Shown: one piece after another, positions 56,301-64,000 of the stretch
How positions within the stretch are numbered: the first letter of the stretch is position 1
How the letters are laid out: every line of letters begins with the position of its first letter
NCBI GenBank assembly: GCA_028564705.1
Contig: JAPXFQ010002909.1
Span: 62,001 to 126,000, forward strand
DNA from: Apricaphanius iberus
Lineage: Eukaryota; Chordata; Actinopteri; Cyprinodontiformes; Aphaniidae
Length of the DNA stretch: 64,000 bases
Direction of reading: 5' to 3'
Notes under the pieces: generated by a model
Told to the model about the DNA's origin: nothing
Databases searched by the model: none
What the model saw: the letters and a program-made list of their open reading frames with translations, nothing else
Program-made: the position numbers and the translations under genes

Positions 56301-56950
56301 TCGTTTGTACACAGGACCCAAAATTTGGTGCTACTCCTCTGCTCACAGGGCATAATTTAATTGGTCAACAGCAGACTGGAGGTGTAGATTTTCTCACTGA
56401 CTGAAGACCACAGATGATTAAATACCCTGAGGAGCAGAACGTCACACTGCACGGCCACACACCGGCCAATCACACGCAAGTTCACAGTTTTTCATCATAA
56501 CTCTGTTCCCGATAAAAATAAACATCCAGAGGAACAAGTCCTTCAAAATGGAGGAGATTGAGGAGGAAGACAATAGAGCAGCTCTAGGGAATAATGCAGG
56601 ACAACAGTAGAATAACAGGATGTTTAAAATGACATGCAGAACAAGATGGCTGAGTCTACGTAGGCAACAATCAGAACTTCACCCTGACAGCCTCTGGTTC
56701 CTGGAAACCCAACAGAACCTCACAGACAAACTGACAGCACATATTTTCTTTTTTTCTGAATCTAGAAATCAACAAGTCTACCAATCCTGTTGTTTCTAAC
56801 TGAACCTGTCATAGACTCACAACAACATGAACACTGAGTGATTCATTCCTCACAGGTCAGGCTAGTGAATAACAATCAGAAACATCTTCATCACTGACCA
56901 GAGGGGTCCAACACCTCCTCGATGACGGGCGGTAGCCGGAATCCATCCAT
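41244..56950 (-). CDS. ccdc136: Coiled-coil domain-containing protein 136, short form with C-terminal membrane anchor
   Basis: Seven in-phase coding exons (52, 285, 75, 294, 121, 202 and 135 bases) are followed by either of two terminal exons. With the 42921-43025 exon the product has 422 residues; with 41244-41336 it has 418. The start ATG (56950) has a strong context, GCACCATGG. Recognised blocks are [12 protein letters not shown] and [19 protein letters not shown] near the N-terminus, [19 protein letters not shown] and [19 protein letters not shown] in the long coiled coil, and a tail [20 protein letters not shown] that matches the human CCDC136 end. The product is expected to be a tail-anchored coiled-coil membrane protein; mammalian CCDC136 has been linked to sperm acrosome formation. 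The human long form has several hundred extra coiled-coil residues before the anchor. I found no exons for them here, so this gene looks like the short form. Confidence 0.9.
41337..42715. other. Region between the two ccdc136 terminal exons
   Basis: Contains a poly-C run followed by (CA)n at about 42496-42526. No further exon was supported. Confidence 0.4.
42496..42526 (+). repeat. Poly-C plus (CA)n microsatellite
   Basis: Eleven C bases run directly into about ten CA units. Confidence 0.9.
42716..42721 (-). terminator. Candidate polyadenylation signal for ccdc136 terminal exon A
   Basis: AATAAA on the minus strand, about 200 bases after the exon A stop codon. It fits a short 3' UTR, but no cleavage-site evidence is available. 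Confidence 0.4.
42921..43025 (-). CDS. ccdc136: ccdc136 terminal exon A: conserved tail anchor
   Basis: The acceptor ctgtcttctccccag precedes 43025. It encodes [20 protein letters not shown] and [14 protein letters not shown], then TAA at 42923-42921. The end matches the human CCDC136 tail (FSLPLVGLVVISALLWCWW), a single membrane helix with almost nothing after it. A further donor-like CAG|gtatgg follows the stop. Confidence 0.93.
   Translation of the reverse strand, partial: SCTRPSEPPVLSIPFIGLIVIVALIWCWWEELAS
43026..44732. other. ccdc136 intron, nothing recognised
   Basis: No exon with splice sites and coiled-coil coding was found where the human long form would have its extra exons. Confidence 0.4.
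44733..45940. mobile_element. Inverted-repeat DNA transposon (1.2 kb), Harbinger-like, no transposase
   Basis: The left end gggcctcatttatcaaactt and the right end (read inward) aggcatcatttatcaaactt form long inverted termini, continuing ttgcg on both sides. This terminus type is common in teleost Harbinger/ISL2EU-like elements. The inside has only short open frames. It lies in the ccdc136 intron. Confidence 0.65.
46132..46203 (-). tRNA. tRNA-like pseudogene (A box intact)
   Basis: On the minus strand: an acceptor strand GGGTGGC, then TAGCTCAGTGGTAGAGCA (a perfect D arm/A box), an anticodon arm with loop CTGTGAT (would be GTG, His), then GGTTCAATATC (weak B box) and a closing CCACC. The anticodon stem has a mismatch and the T arm is poor. 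It resembles tRNA-Cys in its D arm. It is probably a pseudogene or tRNA-derived repeat head, not a working tRNA. Confidence 0.45.
46204..47035. other. ccdc136 intron, nothing recognised
   Basis: AT-rich, with no repeats until the 29-bp array starts. Confidence 0.4.
47040..48560 (+). repeat. 29-bp minisatellite, about 45 copies, interrupted once
   Basis: The unit is gttattgttaatattct followed by ggttttgacc or agttttgacc and a short variable link (aggt, caat, ggat). Two alternating unit types (ctggttttgaccca, ctagttttgaccag) form a 58-bp higher-order repeat across 47380-48060. The array is broken at 48209-48446 by foreign sequence and resumes for about four diverged copies. Confidence 0.93.
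48209..48446. mobile_element. hAT-like MITE fragment inside the 29-bp array
   Basis: Non-repeat sequence between array copies, with many tatcgat motifs, ending gacctgcccagccctaa. Read inward this terminus is tagggctgggc, a common hAT end in fish. The left terminus is unclear. Confidence 0.45.
48561..49034. other. ccdc136 intron next to exon 7
   Basis: The 83-codon minus-strand frame at 48738-48989 lacks splice sites in phase and a recognisable motif; I see nothing else. Confidence 0.35.
49035..49169 (-). CDS. ccdc136: ccdc136 exon: last coiled-coil exon before the alternative ends
   Basis: The acceptor gtgtgtgttcag precedes 49169; the donor CAG|gtaaga follows 49035. It encodes [20 protein letters not shown] and [20 protein letters not shown]. 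It ends in phase 0, so either terminal exon can follow in frame. Confidence 0.9.
49307..49508 (-). CDS. ccdc136: ccdc136 exon
   Basis: The acceptor ctaacactcag precedes 49508; the first G completes a Val codon. It encodes [20 protein letters not shown] and later [20 protein letters not shown], ending HE|gtatct in phase 0. Confidence 0.88.
49604..49724 (-). CDS. ccdc136: ccdc136 exon
   Basis: The acceptor gggtgtgtgcag precedes 49724; the donor GATGT|gtgagt follows 49604 (phase 2). It encodes [20 protein letters not shown] and [20 protein letters not shown]. Confidence 0.85.
49797..50090 (-). CDS. ccdc136: ccdc136 exon: main coiled coil
   Basis: The acceptor ttgctcctgcag precedes 50090; the donor CCAG|gtaacc follows 49797. 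Its 98 residues form a continuous heptad-type coiled coil, including [20 protein letters not shown] and [13 protein letters not shown]. Confidence 0.93.
50269..50343 (-). CDS. ccdc136: ccdc136 exon (25 codons)
   Basis: The acceptor gctctccaaag precedes 50343; the donor CAAG|gtccac follows 50269. It reads [24 protein letters not shown], near-identical in pattern to human [20 protein letters not shown]. Confidence 0.92.
50426..50710 (-). CDS. ccdc136: ccdc136 exon: acidic region and start of coiled coil
   Basis: The acceptor tgtctgtctgcag precedes 50710; the donor CAGG|gtgaga follows 50426. The first half is very acidic (Glu/Asp runs, as in the human N-terminus). It ends [20 protein letters not shown] and ...HEESFVELQ. 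Confidence 0.93.
50764..52436 (-). mobile_element. LINE copy (GATTCT-tail family) nested in an L2 3' UTR
   Basis: On the minus strand an RT frame is followed by a 3' UTR to the (AGAATC)n tail at 50766. Flanks on both sides, gtttatttctttagcaaca (right before 50764) and aatcacaacagatgtcacct (from 52443), are two halves of an L2 3' UTR, so this LINE inserted into an older one. At its 5' side the RT reading joins at about 52375 to an unrelated GC-rich stretch (gatggcgccgcggatggac) that may be the element's own 5' end. Confidence 0.85.
51003..52367 (-). CDS. LINE reverse transcriptase, 454 residues, intact frame
   Basis: Starts [20 protein letters not shown] and contains [64 protein letters not shown] and [20 protein letters not shown]. 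It differs from the 22106-23821 frame at only a handful of residues, so both copies are young. The endonuclease is missing. It lies in the same orientation as ccdc136, in its intron before exon 50710. Confidence 0.9.
   Translation of the reverse strand: MRQLFQRQRIKKASGPDGVSPSCLKVCADQLAPIFTQIFNNSLELCEVPSCLKRSTIIPVPKKSPVTGLNDYRPVALTSVVMKSFERLVLSHLKEITDPLLDPLQFAYRANRSVDDAVNMALHYILHHLDSAGTYARVLFVDFSSAFNTIVPELLHQKLSQLTVPPSTCQWITSFLTDRRQQVKLGNFISSTRSLSIGAPQGCVLSPLLFSLYTTDCTSRDPSVKLLKFADDTTVIGLIRDGDESAYRREVEQLVLWCSQNHLELNPLKTVEMTVDFRKRPPSTSPLMILNKPVPTVESFRFLGSTITRDLKWTSHIDSIRKKAQQRLYFLRQLRKFNLPQELLTIFYTAIVQSVLTSSISVWFGSATRQDKDRLQRTVRSSERIIGTDLPSIEDLFRARVRKRARKITTDPSHPGHNLFRLLPSGRRYRALYAKTTRHKNSFFPQAVALMNSE
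52437..52490 (-). mobile_element. L2-type 3' UTR fragment split by the LINE
   Basis: aatcacaacagatgtcacct and caaggaactttacaa correspond to 19410-19445. Its other half is at 50735-50763. Confidence 0.6.
52795..52952. mobile_element. Second copy (half) of the hAT MITE seen at 25494
   Basis: Shares cagagaaaagcccgcctacg, the actagtcgctttatgagca motif and tgaacgcaccgtt with 25660-25790. Only the right half is present. Confidence 0.65.
53090..53315. mobile_element. Degraded hAT-like MITE
   Basis: The motifs aaaactgagaaaacgcagat and tttttagaaagaatcatttt, with gtttacatgtggatga, match a teleost MITE type I recognise by pattern. Termini are not clear. Confidence 0.35.
53526..54015 (-). mobile_element. 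Solo L2-type LINE 3' UTR, inverted, with internal duplication
   Basis: Parallels the reverse complement of 17700-18198. The segment around caagcggtcatctgccacga occurs twice (about 53813 and 53970), so the copy carries a ~150-bp internal duplication or is two copies abutting. Confidence 0.75.
54195..54476. mobile_element. Tc1/mariner-type MITE (282 bp) at TA
   Basis: Termini cactcaacaaaaatataaac and ttatttttttgttgagtg are inverted repeats flanked by TA on both sides. The internal arms ggacttaaagatcttaaatt and gaatttaagatctttaaatc also pair. A 26-base stretch at about 54366-54391 is identical to part of the LINE 3' UTR at 55484-55509. Confidence 0.7.
54879..54914. repeat. Perfect 15-bp hairpin
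   Basis: CTTACTCACCCTTAA pairs exactly with TTAAGGGTGAGTAAG around the 6-base loop CTTACT. It has no U-run and no nearby gene end, so its meaning is unknown. Confidence 0.8.
55180..55345 (+). repeat. Degenerate tandem repeat of ~40-60 bp
   Basis: The block atggtttcagtgcaa...acgtagcttcata recurs three to four times with drift. Confidence 0.55.
55408..55635 (-). mobile_element. Solo 3' UTR of the GATTCT-tail LINE
   Basis: Almost identical to 50766-50997, from cagaatcagaatcagcttta to gtgaatggactcac. Truncated just before the coding end, so it is an independent short insertion of the same young subfamily. Confidence 0.85.
55810..56125 (+). pseudogene. Mariner/Tc1-like transposase fragment, decayed
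   Basis: Pieces in shifting frames: [33 protein letters not shown] then [28 protein letters not shown]. The [15 protein letters not shown] motif lies between the second and third catalytic acids of Tc1/mariner transposases. Two or more stops and a shift make it dead. Confidence 0.6.
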
Positions 56951-56985
56951 GGTGCCAAAGGATGCAGGAGAAACCGCTTTGGATC
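56899..56985 (-). CDS. ccdc136: ccdc136 first coding exon (ATG at 56950)
   Basis: The acceptor actccacgcag precedes 56985, then 35 bases of 5' UTR and the ATG. It encodes [17 protein letters not shown] and ends TCTG|gtcagt in phase 1. The next exon supplies AT to complete an Asp codon. Confidence 0.8.
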
Positions 56986-57612
56986 CTGCGTGGAGTCAGG
57001 AGAGGGAGGGTCAGGAAGGTGTGGTCATGCTCCGGACAAAAAGAGCTGCAGAAACTCCTTCATCCTGCAGGGGCCCTGAGAAAACAGAGACAGGAGGACA
57101 GACTGCGAAGGCATCCAGCTCCAGCAGGACTGAAGCTTCAGAGACACCTGCAGTATTCAGCAACGTTCACTGCAGCAGAGCCACACTGTAGGAGATCATT
57201 AAATATTTGATTCCTTCATGCATATTTGAATGTATTTCCCTAATAATGTCTCAGAACTAAGGAGAAGTTGTTATAAAACAAGAGCAGAATCAGATTCCTG
57301 ATGGTTTAGCTGATGTTCTGACCTCTGTTGGTCATTAAACACACTAAGCCTTCATTGACATTCTGAGGACATGCTGACATACGACTACAGAAAGAGCAGA
57401 GGACAAAATGATGACTTTTTTAGGATTTTAGTGTCTTTATTGTTCATCTGTGATATTTTTTGGTTGAGATAATTTAATAGTAAAATAATAACTGTGGAGG
57501 AAGTGTTGAGCTGCTCCATTAATGTGAAGCAGTGGGCCTGCAGCCTCCTACATAGCGGAGACATTCCTCTGATAAAAAGCTTCAGCTGCAGGAGCAGAAA
57601 CTGGAGACGTAC

Positions 57613-57700
57613 CTGATGAAGAGCTGCTGCTTTCTGTTCCTGTCTGGTTTACTCCTCACCTCCTCCTCTTCTTGTCCTATATCTCAGCCTCAGCATCCGC
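57613..57700 (-). promoter_or_regulatory. Likely 5' UTR exon of ccdc136
   Basis: On the minus strand a GC-balanced segment ends CATCAG|gtacgt at 57613/57612, a strong splice donor about 0.6 kb before the acceptor at 56985. It has no in-frame coding need, so I read it as the untranslated first exon. The right border is approximate. Confidence 0.5.
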
Positions 57701-57723
57701 TGCGCTTACCCTGTGATGCTGAG

Positions 57724-57731
57724 TGACGTCA
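57724..57731. promoter_or_regulatory. Palindromic cAMP response element in the ccdc136 promoter region
   Basis: TGACGTCA is a full consensus CREB/CREM site about 110 bases upstream of the inferred 5' UTR splice donor. CREM-type control would suit a gene with a testis role, but this is inference from one site. Confidence 0.4.
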
Positions 57732-58044
57732 CTGGATGCTTCAGACACACGCAGCTCATGATTAGAATACAGAACAAAGCTGCATGTTCACCGTTTCCTC
57801 CAACCTCTGCTTCCTGACCAGATGAAATGCTGCAGCTGACACGCTTAGCTCATCATCAGTCGCTGCAGCATCAGCATCCGTCGCAGATAGAAACCACAAC
57901 GGTCCCCAACCCTCCCTCCCTCTGTCTGGAGTGGTCGCTAGGCAACAGACCCTTCCAGACGGGGAAACATAAAGCGGAAAAGATGATAGAGGCAACGTGT
58001 GCAATCAACTTTAGTTGGTTGGTTAGCATTGCATCACTGCCTCA

Positions 58045-58275
58045 GTGTTATCTGGAGGCTTCCCATCTGTCTGCAGAGGAAACTCTGCAGAACTGGACTC
58101 AGTTCATCCCCAGATCTGGAACCGCTTCTTCTCTGCTGCTCTGACAGAGGAGGCAAAAATTAAAGGTTTTATTCAGGAAGCTGAGTCTAAGCTAAGAGGA
58201 GGAGTAAGAGGAGGAGCAGGAGGAGGTACAACAGAGGGACGTCTGAATCCCAGGCAAACATCAGGATACAGATGA
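58045..58275 (+). other. Open frame of 76 codons, function unknown
   Basis: An ATG-started frame with WNRFFSAALTEEAKIKGFIQ, AESKLRGGVRGGAGGG. It has no matching splice sites with neighbours and I do not recognise it. It lies upstream of ccdc136 on the opposite strand, and may be chance. Confidence 0.15.
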
Positions 58276-59055
58276 ATGAATCCCCTCTGGACTTCAGTAA
58301 CAGAGCGCCCTGAGTATCGGCTCCTCCAACACCTGAGAGGATCTAAGATGATTTCATCATACTGACCTTTAGTTCGTCTTCTCATCAAAACCAGATCCAT
58401 GCTCCCCACCGTTCTCATCAGCTAGAAGGATCTGAGTCCAAACTTGCATCCAGATGACCACTGGTCACGTTAAAAATCTGCAGACCTGCTGAAGGAACAA
58501 AACTAAAATGGACCACAGCAGCTTTCAGGACCCCAGAAGGTCCAAAGCTGCTGCTTATAGCTGAAAACCATCAAACCAGCCTTTAAATAAGGAGCTTCTA
58601 ACATGTTATTGATGTTTAAGCGGTTATTCTTCTTGTAGAAGAGTTGGACCCGGAGCTCAGACAAACCACACCACTGATATTAGACTCATGACTTCTCAAG
58701 TTTTTACATTTAAACCTGAAATCGTTCTTTTCTTGTGTTCTTTGCTCAGCTTCAGCTTCTATAACTATAGAAATAGTTATGTACTAATATATTCCTAAAT
58801 ATCTAAATGTTTCCTGAAACATACATGTCTTAATATATTAGGTATAGTTGGATTCTTTTACACAGCTCTGGCAGCAGGTGGCAGACTTCTACCATTTAAT
58901 TGGGATTAGGGTTAATATTTAATAAACCTGGACCAACTTCTGAGTCCAGCTAATCTTTAGTCAGGAGATTTCCTTTGAACATTAAACTTATCAATATGAG
59001 AAACATCCTGCCTCAGGGTGCAGCAAAGACATTGTAAACCATGGTTTATTGTAAT
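58276..59055. other. Intergenic sequence, nothing recognised
   Basis: No supported gene or repeat. Confidence 0.35.
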
Positions 59056-59069
59056 GATATTTTATTAGG

Positions 59070-59368
59070 AACATGCAATCAAAAGCCTTCAGTTGATCCA
59101 AAATGCTGCAGCAAGAGTTCTGATGAATATTAAAAAGAGAGATCACATTTCTCCTGTTTTGGCTTCTCTCCATTGGCTCCATGTTAAATCCAGAATAGAG
59201 TTTAAGATCCTCCTCCTTACTTATAAAGCCCTTAATAATCAGCTCCATCGTACATCAGAGATCTGATTGTTCCATATGTTCCTAACAGAGAACTTTGTTC
59301 TCAGAATGCAGGTCTACTGGTAGTTCCTAGGATTTCTAAAAGAGTAGGAGGCAGATCTTTTAGAGGAC
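59070..59368 (+). mobile_element. L2-clade LINE RT C-terminal fragment
   Basis: Nearly identical to 16824-17115, from caatcaaaagccttcagttg through ggcttctctccattggctcc to ggaggcagatcttttag-like sequence. Truncated at both ends, coding part of [20 protein letters not shown] type. Confidence 0.85.
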
Positions 59369-59369
59369 A

Positions 59370-60950
59370 GACTGCATCTGATCCAATCTCTCCTTCCTCA
59401 GGTCAGTGATATTATTATTACTAATAAATAATAAACTGAAGTTAAATCATTCTTCCTGAACAGAATCACAAGAGGAGCTCCTGCTACCACTAACATCTCA
59501 TCTTTTTCTTTCTTTCTAGCTGCTGTATAGCTGCTGTCTTGATGAAACCATCTGTATGCCTTAGTTCATTTCAAAAACGTTAAATAATTTTGTCATGTTC
59601 AGTAAAGAGATATTTGTTACAAATGATGATTTCTGGTTGACCAGTGGAGATGATATTCTAATGTATGTTTAATGCTAGTATTTAGTTGATTAGGTCTGAT
59701 TAAAAGACAGTTTATGAATAATGATCATTTATAATAATTATGATTTATTTATGAGTTTTTGTTTCATTTTATTGATCATATTTTCACAACCTTTCTCCTG
59801 TCTCCACTCACTGCAGGTGTGTCCAGTCATCTGGAATTTCTGCCATTTAAAAGGGGAAAAAATGAAAGTCATCATTAATTGATACAAAGTTATAACTATA
59901 AGATTAAAAAGTCATAATTTACAAATTATGTCAGACAGACACAAACATAAAGTTATGGGAAAATTATGGTATTTTAAAGCCTAAAATAAAAAAGTAAAAA
60001 TAAATAAAAAAATAAAACATATTTTAAGCAGAAAAAACACTTTCCAAGTCATTTTTTCATCGTGATACTTACAGTCAGTGATACATAAATCCATCTGAGA
60101 ACAAGGTAGAAAGTACTAAAAGTGACAGTTTACTTTGTTTATTTACTTGACTTTAAAATTCACCAACAACCTCAACAAATAGAGGATTACTTTAGAAAAC
60201 CAAAGTAGCTTATATACAAACAGGTGATCTGCTTTAATAAAGTGTAGGTCTGTGTCTGGTGTATTTTTGGTTGAAATATTTTTGTTCTTCATTCTGTGAA
60301 TTTACTCACAGTAAGCAGATTATCCAGAAATCTACTTCATACTAATATTACTCAACTAGAAGTAAAAAGTATGACAAAACTCCTCTTAAAAGTATTTTTT
60401 CCCAAAATGTTACTGAAGTAAATCTGAGTAAATGTAACCCGTTACTACCTACCTCTGTTCAAAATACTATGTAGAATCATGTTGTGTGCTGTTGCACTGG
60501 AAACAAGCAAAAAATGATTGAGAATCACAAAAACATAAATGTGAAGATTATGATACATGAAAACATGTATGCTGTCCTACTAATAAAACAGAACAGTGTT
60601 TACATACTTCTGGTTTAAACTACCGATTAACCGTCATAAATTAGATTACTGAGGAATAAGAAGGTTGATTGTGACATCTGCCTTAAAACAAAGTTTATTA
60701 CTTTTAAATAAAGAATAGACAGAAATTATTCTTCATGTAATTTAGCCTGCCACAATAACAGCTTCATATTATAAGACTTGTTAGCTGCTTTTGCAGGTGT
60801 GGGTCATTTAGAGAAGCTATGCCCCCAGAACAAAGTCTAATGTAAAAGTCAGTAATTTTCTACACATCATCTGAGATTATCAATTCCATGTGAAAGTAAA
60901 CCACATCTACATCACAGGAAAAGTCCTTGAAACAACATTCTTCTCGACAT
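59370..60950. other. AT-rich intergenic sequence, nothing recognised
   Basis: Around 1.6 kb without exon-like or repeat structure. Confidence 0.4.
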
Positions 60951-60959
60951 AGCTCCAGT

Positions 60960-61612
60960 TTAGTTGGACTAGCAGACTGTAGAAAATGTGGATCCCCTTA
61001 AAGATAGGGGACAGCATTAATGAATGATTCTTACGTTAATGCAAGAATGACTTTTCTAATAACTGTATTGTTTGTAGAAAATAAAAATGAATTAGTGATT
61101 CGCCCAGAAAGCTGCCATCAAAGTAGCCACCACCTGTTCCAAAATGGTCCATCCAGAACTGGACACATTCATGTCTTAAGGTGCCTCACCATGGTTTCCA
61201 GTTCTCAGACCCAGGGTTACAGAGTCAAAACCAGTATCCTCTCCATTGTTGTGTCCTCTGTGCCATGGTCCAGCCTGACTTCTATGAGACATCTAGGAGT
61301 TTCCATGATCACATTGATGAAATAGCCAACAATAATATGTGGTTCACTGTTGGTTTCATATGCCTCTAACCAGATTGTTTTCCTTGAGAAGCCATCCATG
61401 CATCCATTACTAAAAAGGCCAGAAGGCTTTAGTTTGTCCTACTTCGTTCAGTCCATGACTGACATTTGAGCGTTTTTTTCAAACAATTCCTTGCAAACAC
61501 GTCAACCTCATTTGGATCCATTAGTGGCATCAGAAGACGTACAATTTTTCTGTCTCTGACTAATTCAGCCGTCCAGTAGTTCTGCTGCATCCATCTGTAG
61601 CCGTACTATCTA
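60960..61612 (-). pseudogene. Remnant of an integrase-core (rve) domain gene
   Basis: On the minus strand: GYRWMQQNYWTAELVRDRKI, MPLMDPNEVDVFARNCL, then after a deletion MDGFSRKTIWLEAYETNSEP, IIVGYFINVI, RLDHGTEDTTMERI. The DGFSR...WLE and D-x-GTE motifs are those of integrase-core proteins common in fish and invertebrate genomes, derived from DNA transposons or retroelements. It has stops between blocks and lacks the conserved HIDG stretch before DGFSR, so it is not functional. Confidence 0.65.
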
Positions 61613-61614
61613 CT

Positions 61615-61833
61615 GCAGGGGTGCTTAAGTCCAGTCCTCGAGAGCTACCATCCTGCAACTCTTGTCTGTCTCCCTGCTCCAACACACCTGAATAAAATAG
61701 CTGAATTCCCTCACTAGTAATCCAGCTCTGCAGAGTAATGGTAATGAGCAATTCATTTCAGGTTTGTTGGAGAAGGGATGCTTCTTAAAGCTGCAGGATG
61801 GTAGCTCTCGAGGACTGGACTTGGGCACCCCTG
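61615..61833. mobile_element. hAT (Charlie-like) MITE, 219 bp
   Basis: Termini caggggtgcttaagtccagt and ggactggacttgggcacccctg-type sequence are inverted repeats of more than 40 bp (cctcgagagctaccatcctg pairs with caggatggtagctctcgagg). The flanks share TCTACT, fitting the hAT TCTA-type target. Confidence 0.85.
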
Positions 61834-64000
61834 GTCTACTTTCGTTGCTGAGTAAAAGATGCCACTTGTGAAATATTATGAAATATTATTGAATGCTGGG
61901 CGTACAAAGTCTGGTCTAAGTCTTTGGACTGAAAGACTGCAGCTACTGGTTTGATTTCATTTATTGTTTCTCACGTTCCACCAGGTATAGCTAATTACCT
62001 CGTTTACCTTGTGTGAGTGTAGTATTTCTGCATATCAAATACAAACAAAAATATACATCATTAATGTAATATGTGCTATACATACACTCAGCAGATATAT
62101 TCACGTGCATTACTACAACTAAAAATGTGAAAATAAGGTAATTACTGGAACCGGTCGCACGATGGCGCCATTAGACCATATAATCTGGGAGTTTGCACCA
62201 TGTGGATCTTTTCCAAAGTAATAAAAAGCCCATCCGCGGTAGTTAACCCTCTCACTATAGACATACATGTTAAACCCGCTAATAGATCAAAATAAACATA
62301 TATTAGCAGATATTAAGATATATGTGATGTAATCAAACACCATGTGCGGCAGTAGGATCAACACCATAACAAGACTAAACATCAGAGCAATAATAAGAAA
62401 TAGAACTTACTCTGCATTTATGGATAGTAAGGTGTATATCTGAGTCCTGATCTGGAGGTCAAACCTGAAACCATGTGATCAGATCTGGATATTCCTAGTT
62501 ATGAATATATTACAGCTATATGTGTATTCAGACTTTAACTGTAGTGAAGTAGCAAGCCATGTAGAGGCTATAAACAGGTCATACATATGGTTATGAATAT
62601 GAAACAGACAAAAATATGAAATATGCAAGTATTAATAAACAACTTCAGAACTATAATTATTGTATAATTGTCTATACAGTATTTATAGTAGTGCAGTTGA
62701 GATCAGAGATATATGGATAAATTATACAATGATGATATAAAGTGCATATTATTCAGACAGACTCATTAACTGCCAGGGCCCGAGGTAGATTTGTCCTCAT
62801 CACTGCTCATATTTTTTGGTGTACAAACCAAAATAATCACGTTTACATTTAGACATCATGTATAAATCATGATTAAAACTTTTCCCAATCTAATCTCACT
62901 TAGTGTCTATGATGTTCCAAACAGCGCCACCACACAGCTATGGTCACAGAAGGAATTAAATGAAAGTTATTTTAAGAAATCCGTCTTTGAAAGATTTAAT
63001 GTGAGGAATTTGAAAAACAAAGTGGATAAATTAGCATTTCATTTTAATTTGAAACATATTGGGATTCTTTAAAAAAATCTAAACTAAATTGTAACGGGAC
63101 TATTTTTAGAGCTCCCTTTGGTCAGTCAGCCAAGCTCCCCCGTATCATAATGTTATATTTATTCTTTCATTTTTAGAGTTTTGGTGTTCCACACTACCAG
63201 CTCCCCACCTAAAGCCATTTAATGACCTGTTTTCCATTTAGGCATCAGGTGAGGTGATTTCTGTCTCCCTAAAACGGAGCCTGGGTGGATCCAAAAACAT
63301 TTATTGTTTCATGAATTTACACTTTCGCCAATAGATGGCAGCAGAGCGTATAGGTCCGAATTCAGCCACTGTACTTGTGCCATTTTGTTCAAAGAAATAT
63401 GATATAACAATGAAAGACAGAATATCCGGTTAAAGATTCATTCAATCAGCGTTTTTTTTTTTTCTGCAGAGACTTATTTGTGTCTGACAGGACCTGAGTG
63501 TGGGCTCTTCTATGGGAACCCTGGAGTGTTTGGTTTTGGTGCACAGAGGACACCAAACACCCAAACTCTACGCTTTAAGGAGCAGAAGTTCACATTCTCC
63601 CTCTCTAAAGTTCAGCTAAACAGAATCTGCTTGATTTCATCCTTGTTGCTGTGAATGTATAAACCTCTTCAGAGATTGATCAGTCTGAGTCCTGCAGATA
63701 AGATGAATAAACTTGGCCTCCATTAGGAACCAAATGAAATGCGTGAGCGGGTCGAGCTGGATCTCATTAGCCCAGCATCTTTCTATAATCCCATATTTAA
63801 ATGAACCTGCCGGTTTTTCCAGCTGAGCAGCCTTAATAAAAGTGTTGCAGCATATTTGACAGATTTAGTTGGACTAAGATGTTTTTATTCTCTATGTCCA
63901 GTTTTGTAATGTATTATGCATGAAACATACATTCAGCAGCATGAATGAGGATAAAAGAGCATTTCTGCTGCTTCCTCTCACAAATGCTAATAAGAGAGGA
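61834..64000. other. Intergenic sequence to the right edge
   Basis: No exon or mobile element supported. The part at 63690-63860 is not repetitive and has balanced composition; it could be a conserved non-coding element, but that cannot be judged from one genome. Confidence 0.3.

Noticed and set aside
61020..61325. 101-codon plus-strand frame as a gene
   Set aside because: The minus strand carries clear integrase-core motifs over the same bases, so this is an antisense shadow.

Overview
The window reads as a gene-poor stretch of ray-finned fish (teleost) nuclear DNA, probably a percomorph. Signs are spliced exons with GT-AG borders, vertebrate-only gene families, many teleost-type LINE, hAT, Harbinger and Tc1 repeats, and long minisatellites. 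There are no operons or bacterial features. Two host genes are recognisable and both lie on the minus strand.

Gene 1 (about 31.1 kb down past base 1) belongs to the UPF0606 family (KIAA1549/KIAA1549L), a type I membrane protein. A GC-rich untranslated first exon ends at 30916. The signal-peptide exon is at 20900-21050. A 14 kb intron packed with transposons follows, then ten exons between 6834 and 1054. All junctions are in phase and give about 944 codons. The C-terminal part lies beyond the left edge.

Gene 2 (57.7 to 41.2 kb) is ccdc136, a coiled-coil protein with a C-terminal membrane anchor. There is a 5' UTR exon at 57613, seven coding exons from 56950 to 49035, and two alternative last exons (42921-43025 and 41244-41336). 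Both start in phase 0 and each encodes its own tail anchor. The first gives a 422-residue protein, the second 418.

Everything else is introns and intergenic DNA dominated by mobile elements. LINE copies lie at 0-0.6, 7.3-9.6, 11.0-11.4, 12.1-13.3, 13.4-18.2, 22.1-24.1, 24.4-26.2, 36.1-39.2, 50.8-52.4 and 59.1-59.4 kb, with several solo 3' tails. A small LTR retrotransposon (37036-38944) sits inside the 36-39 kb LINE with a 5-bp target duplication; it encodes an Arg/Pro-rich repeat protein and no visible polymerase. There are terminal-inverted-repeat elements, several nested inside LINEs with readable target duplications. Decayed transposase or integrase pieces lie at 55.8 and 61 kb. Two minisatellites fall in introns: a 44-bp unit (26.87-30.39 kb, about 80 copies) in gene 1 and a 29-bp unit (47.0-48.6 kb) in gene 2.

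I see no clearly new enzymatic system. The least familiar items are the LTR element, the paired tail-anchor exons of ccdc136, and the higher-order structure of the 44-bp array. Repeat boundaries are read by eye and carry an uncertainty of tens of bases unless a target duplication is cited.
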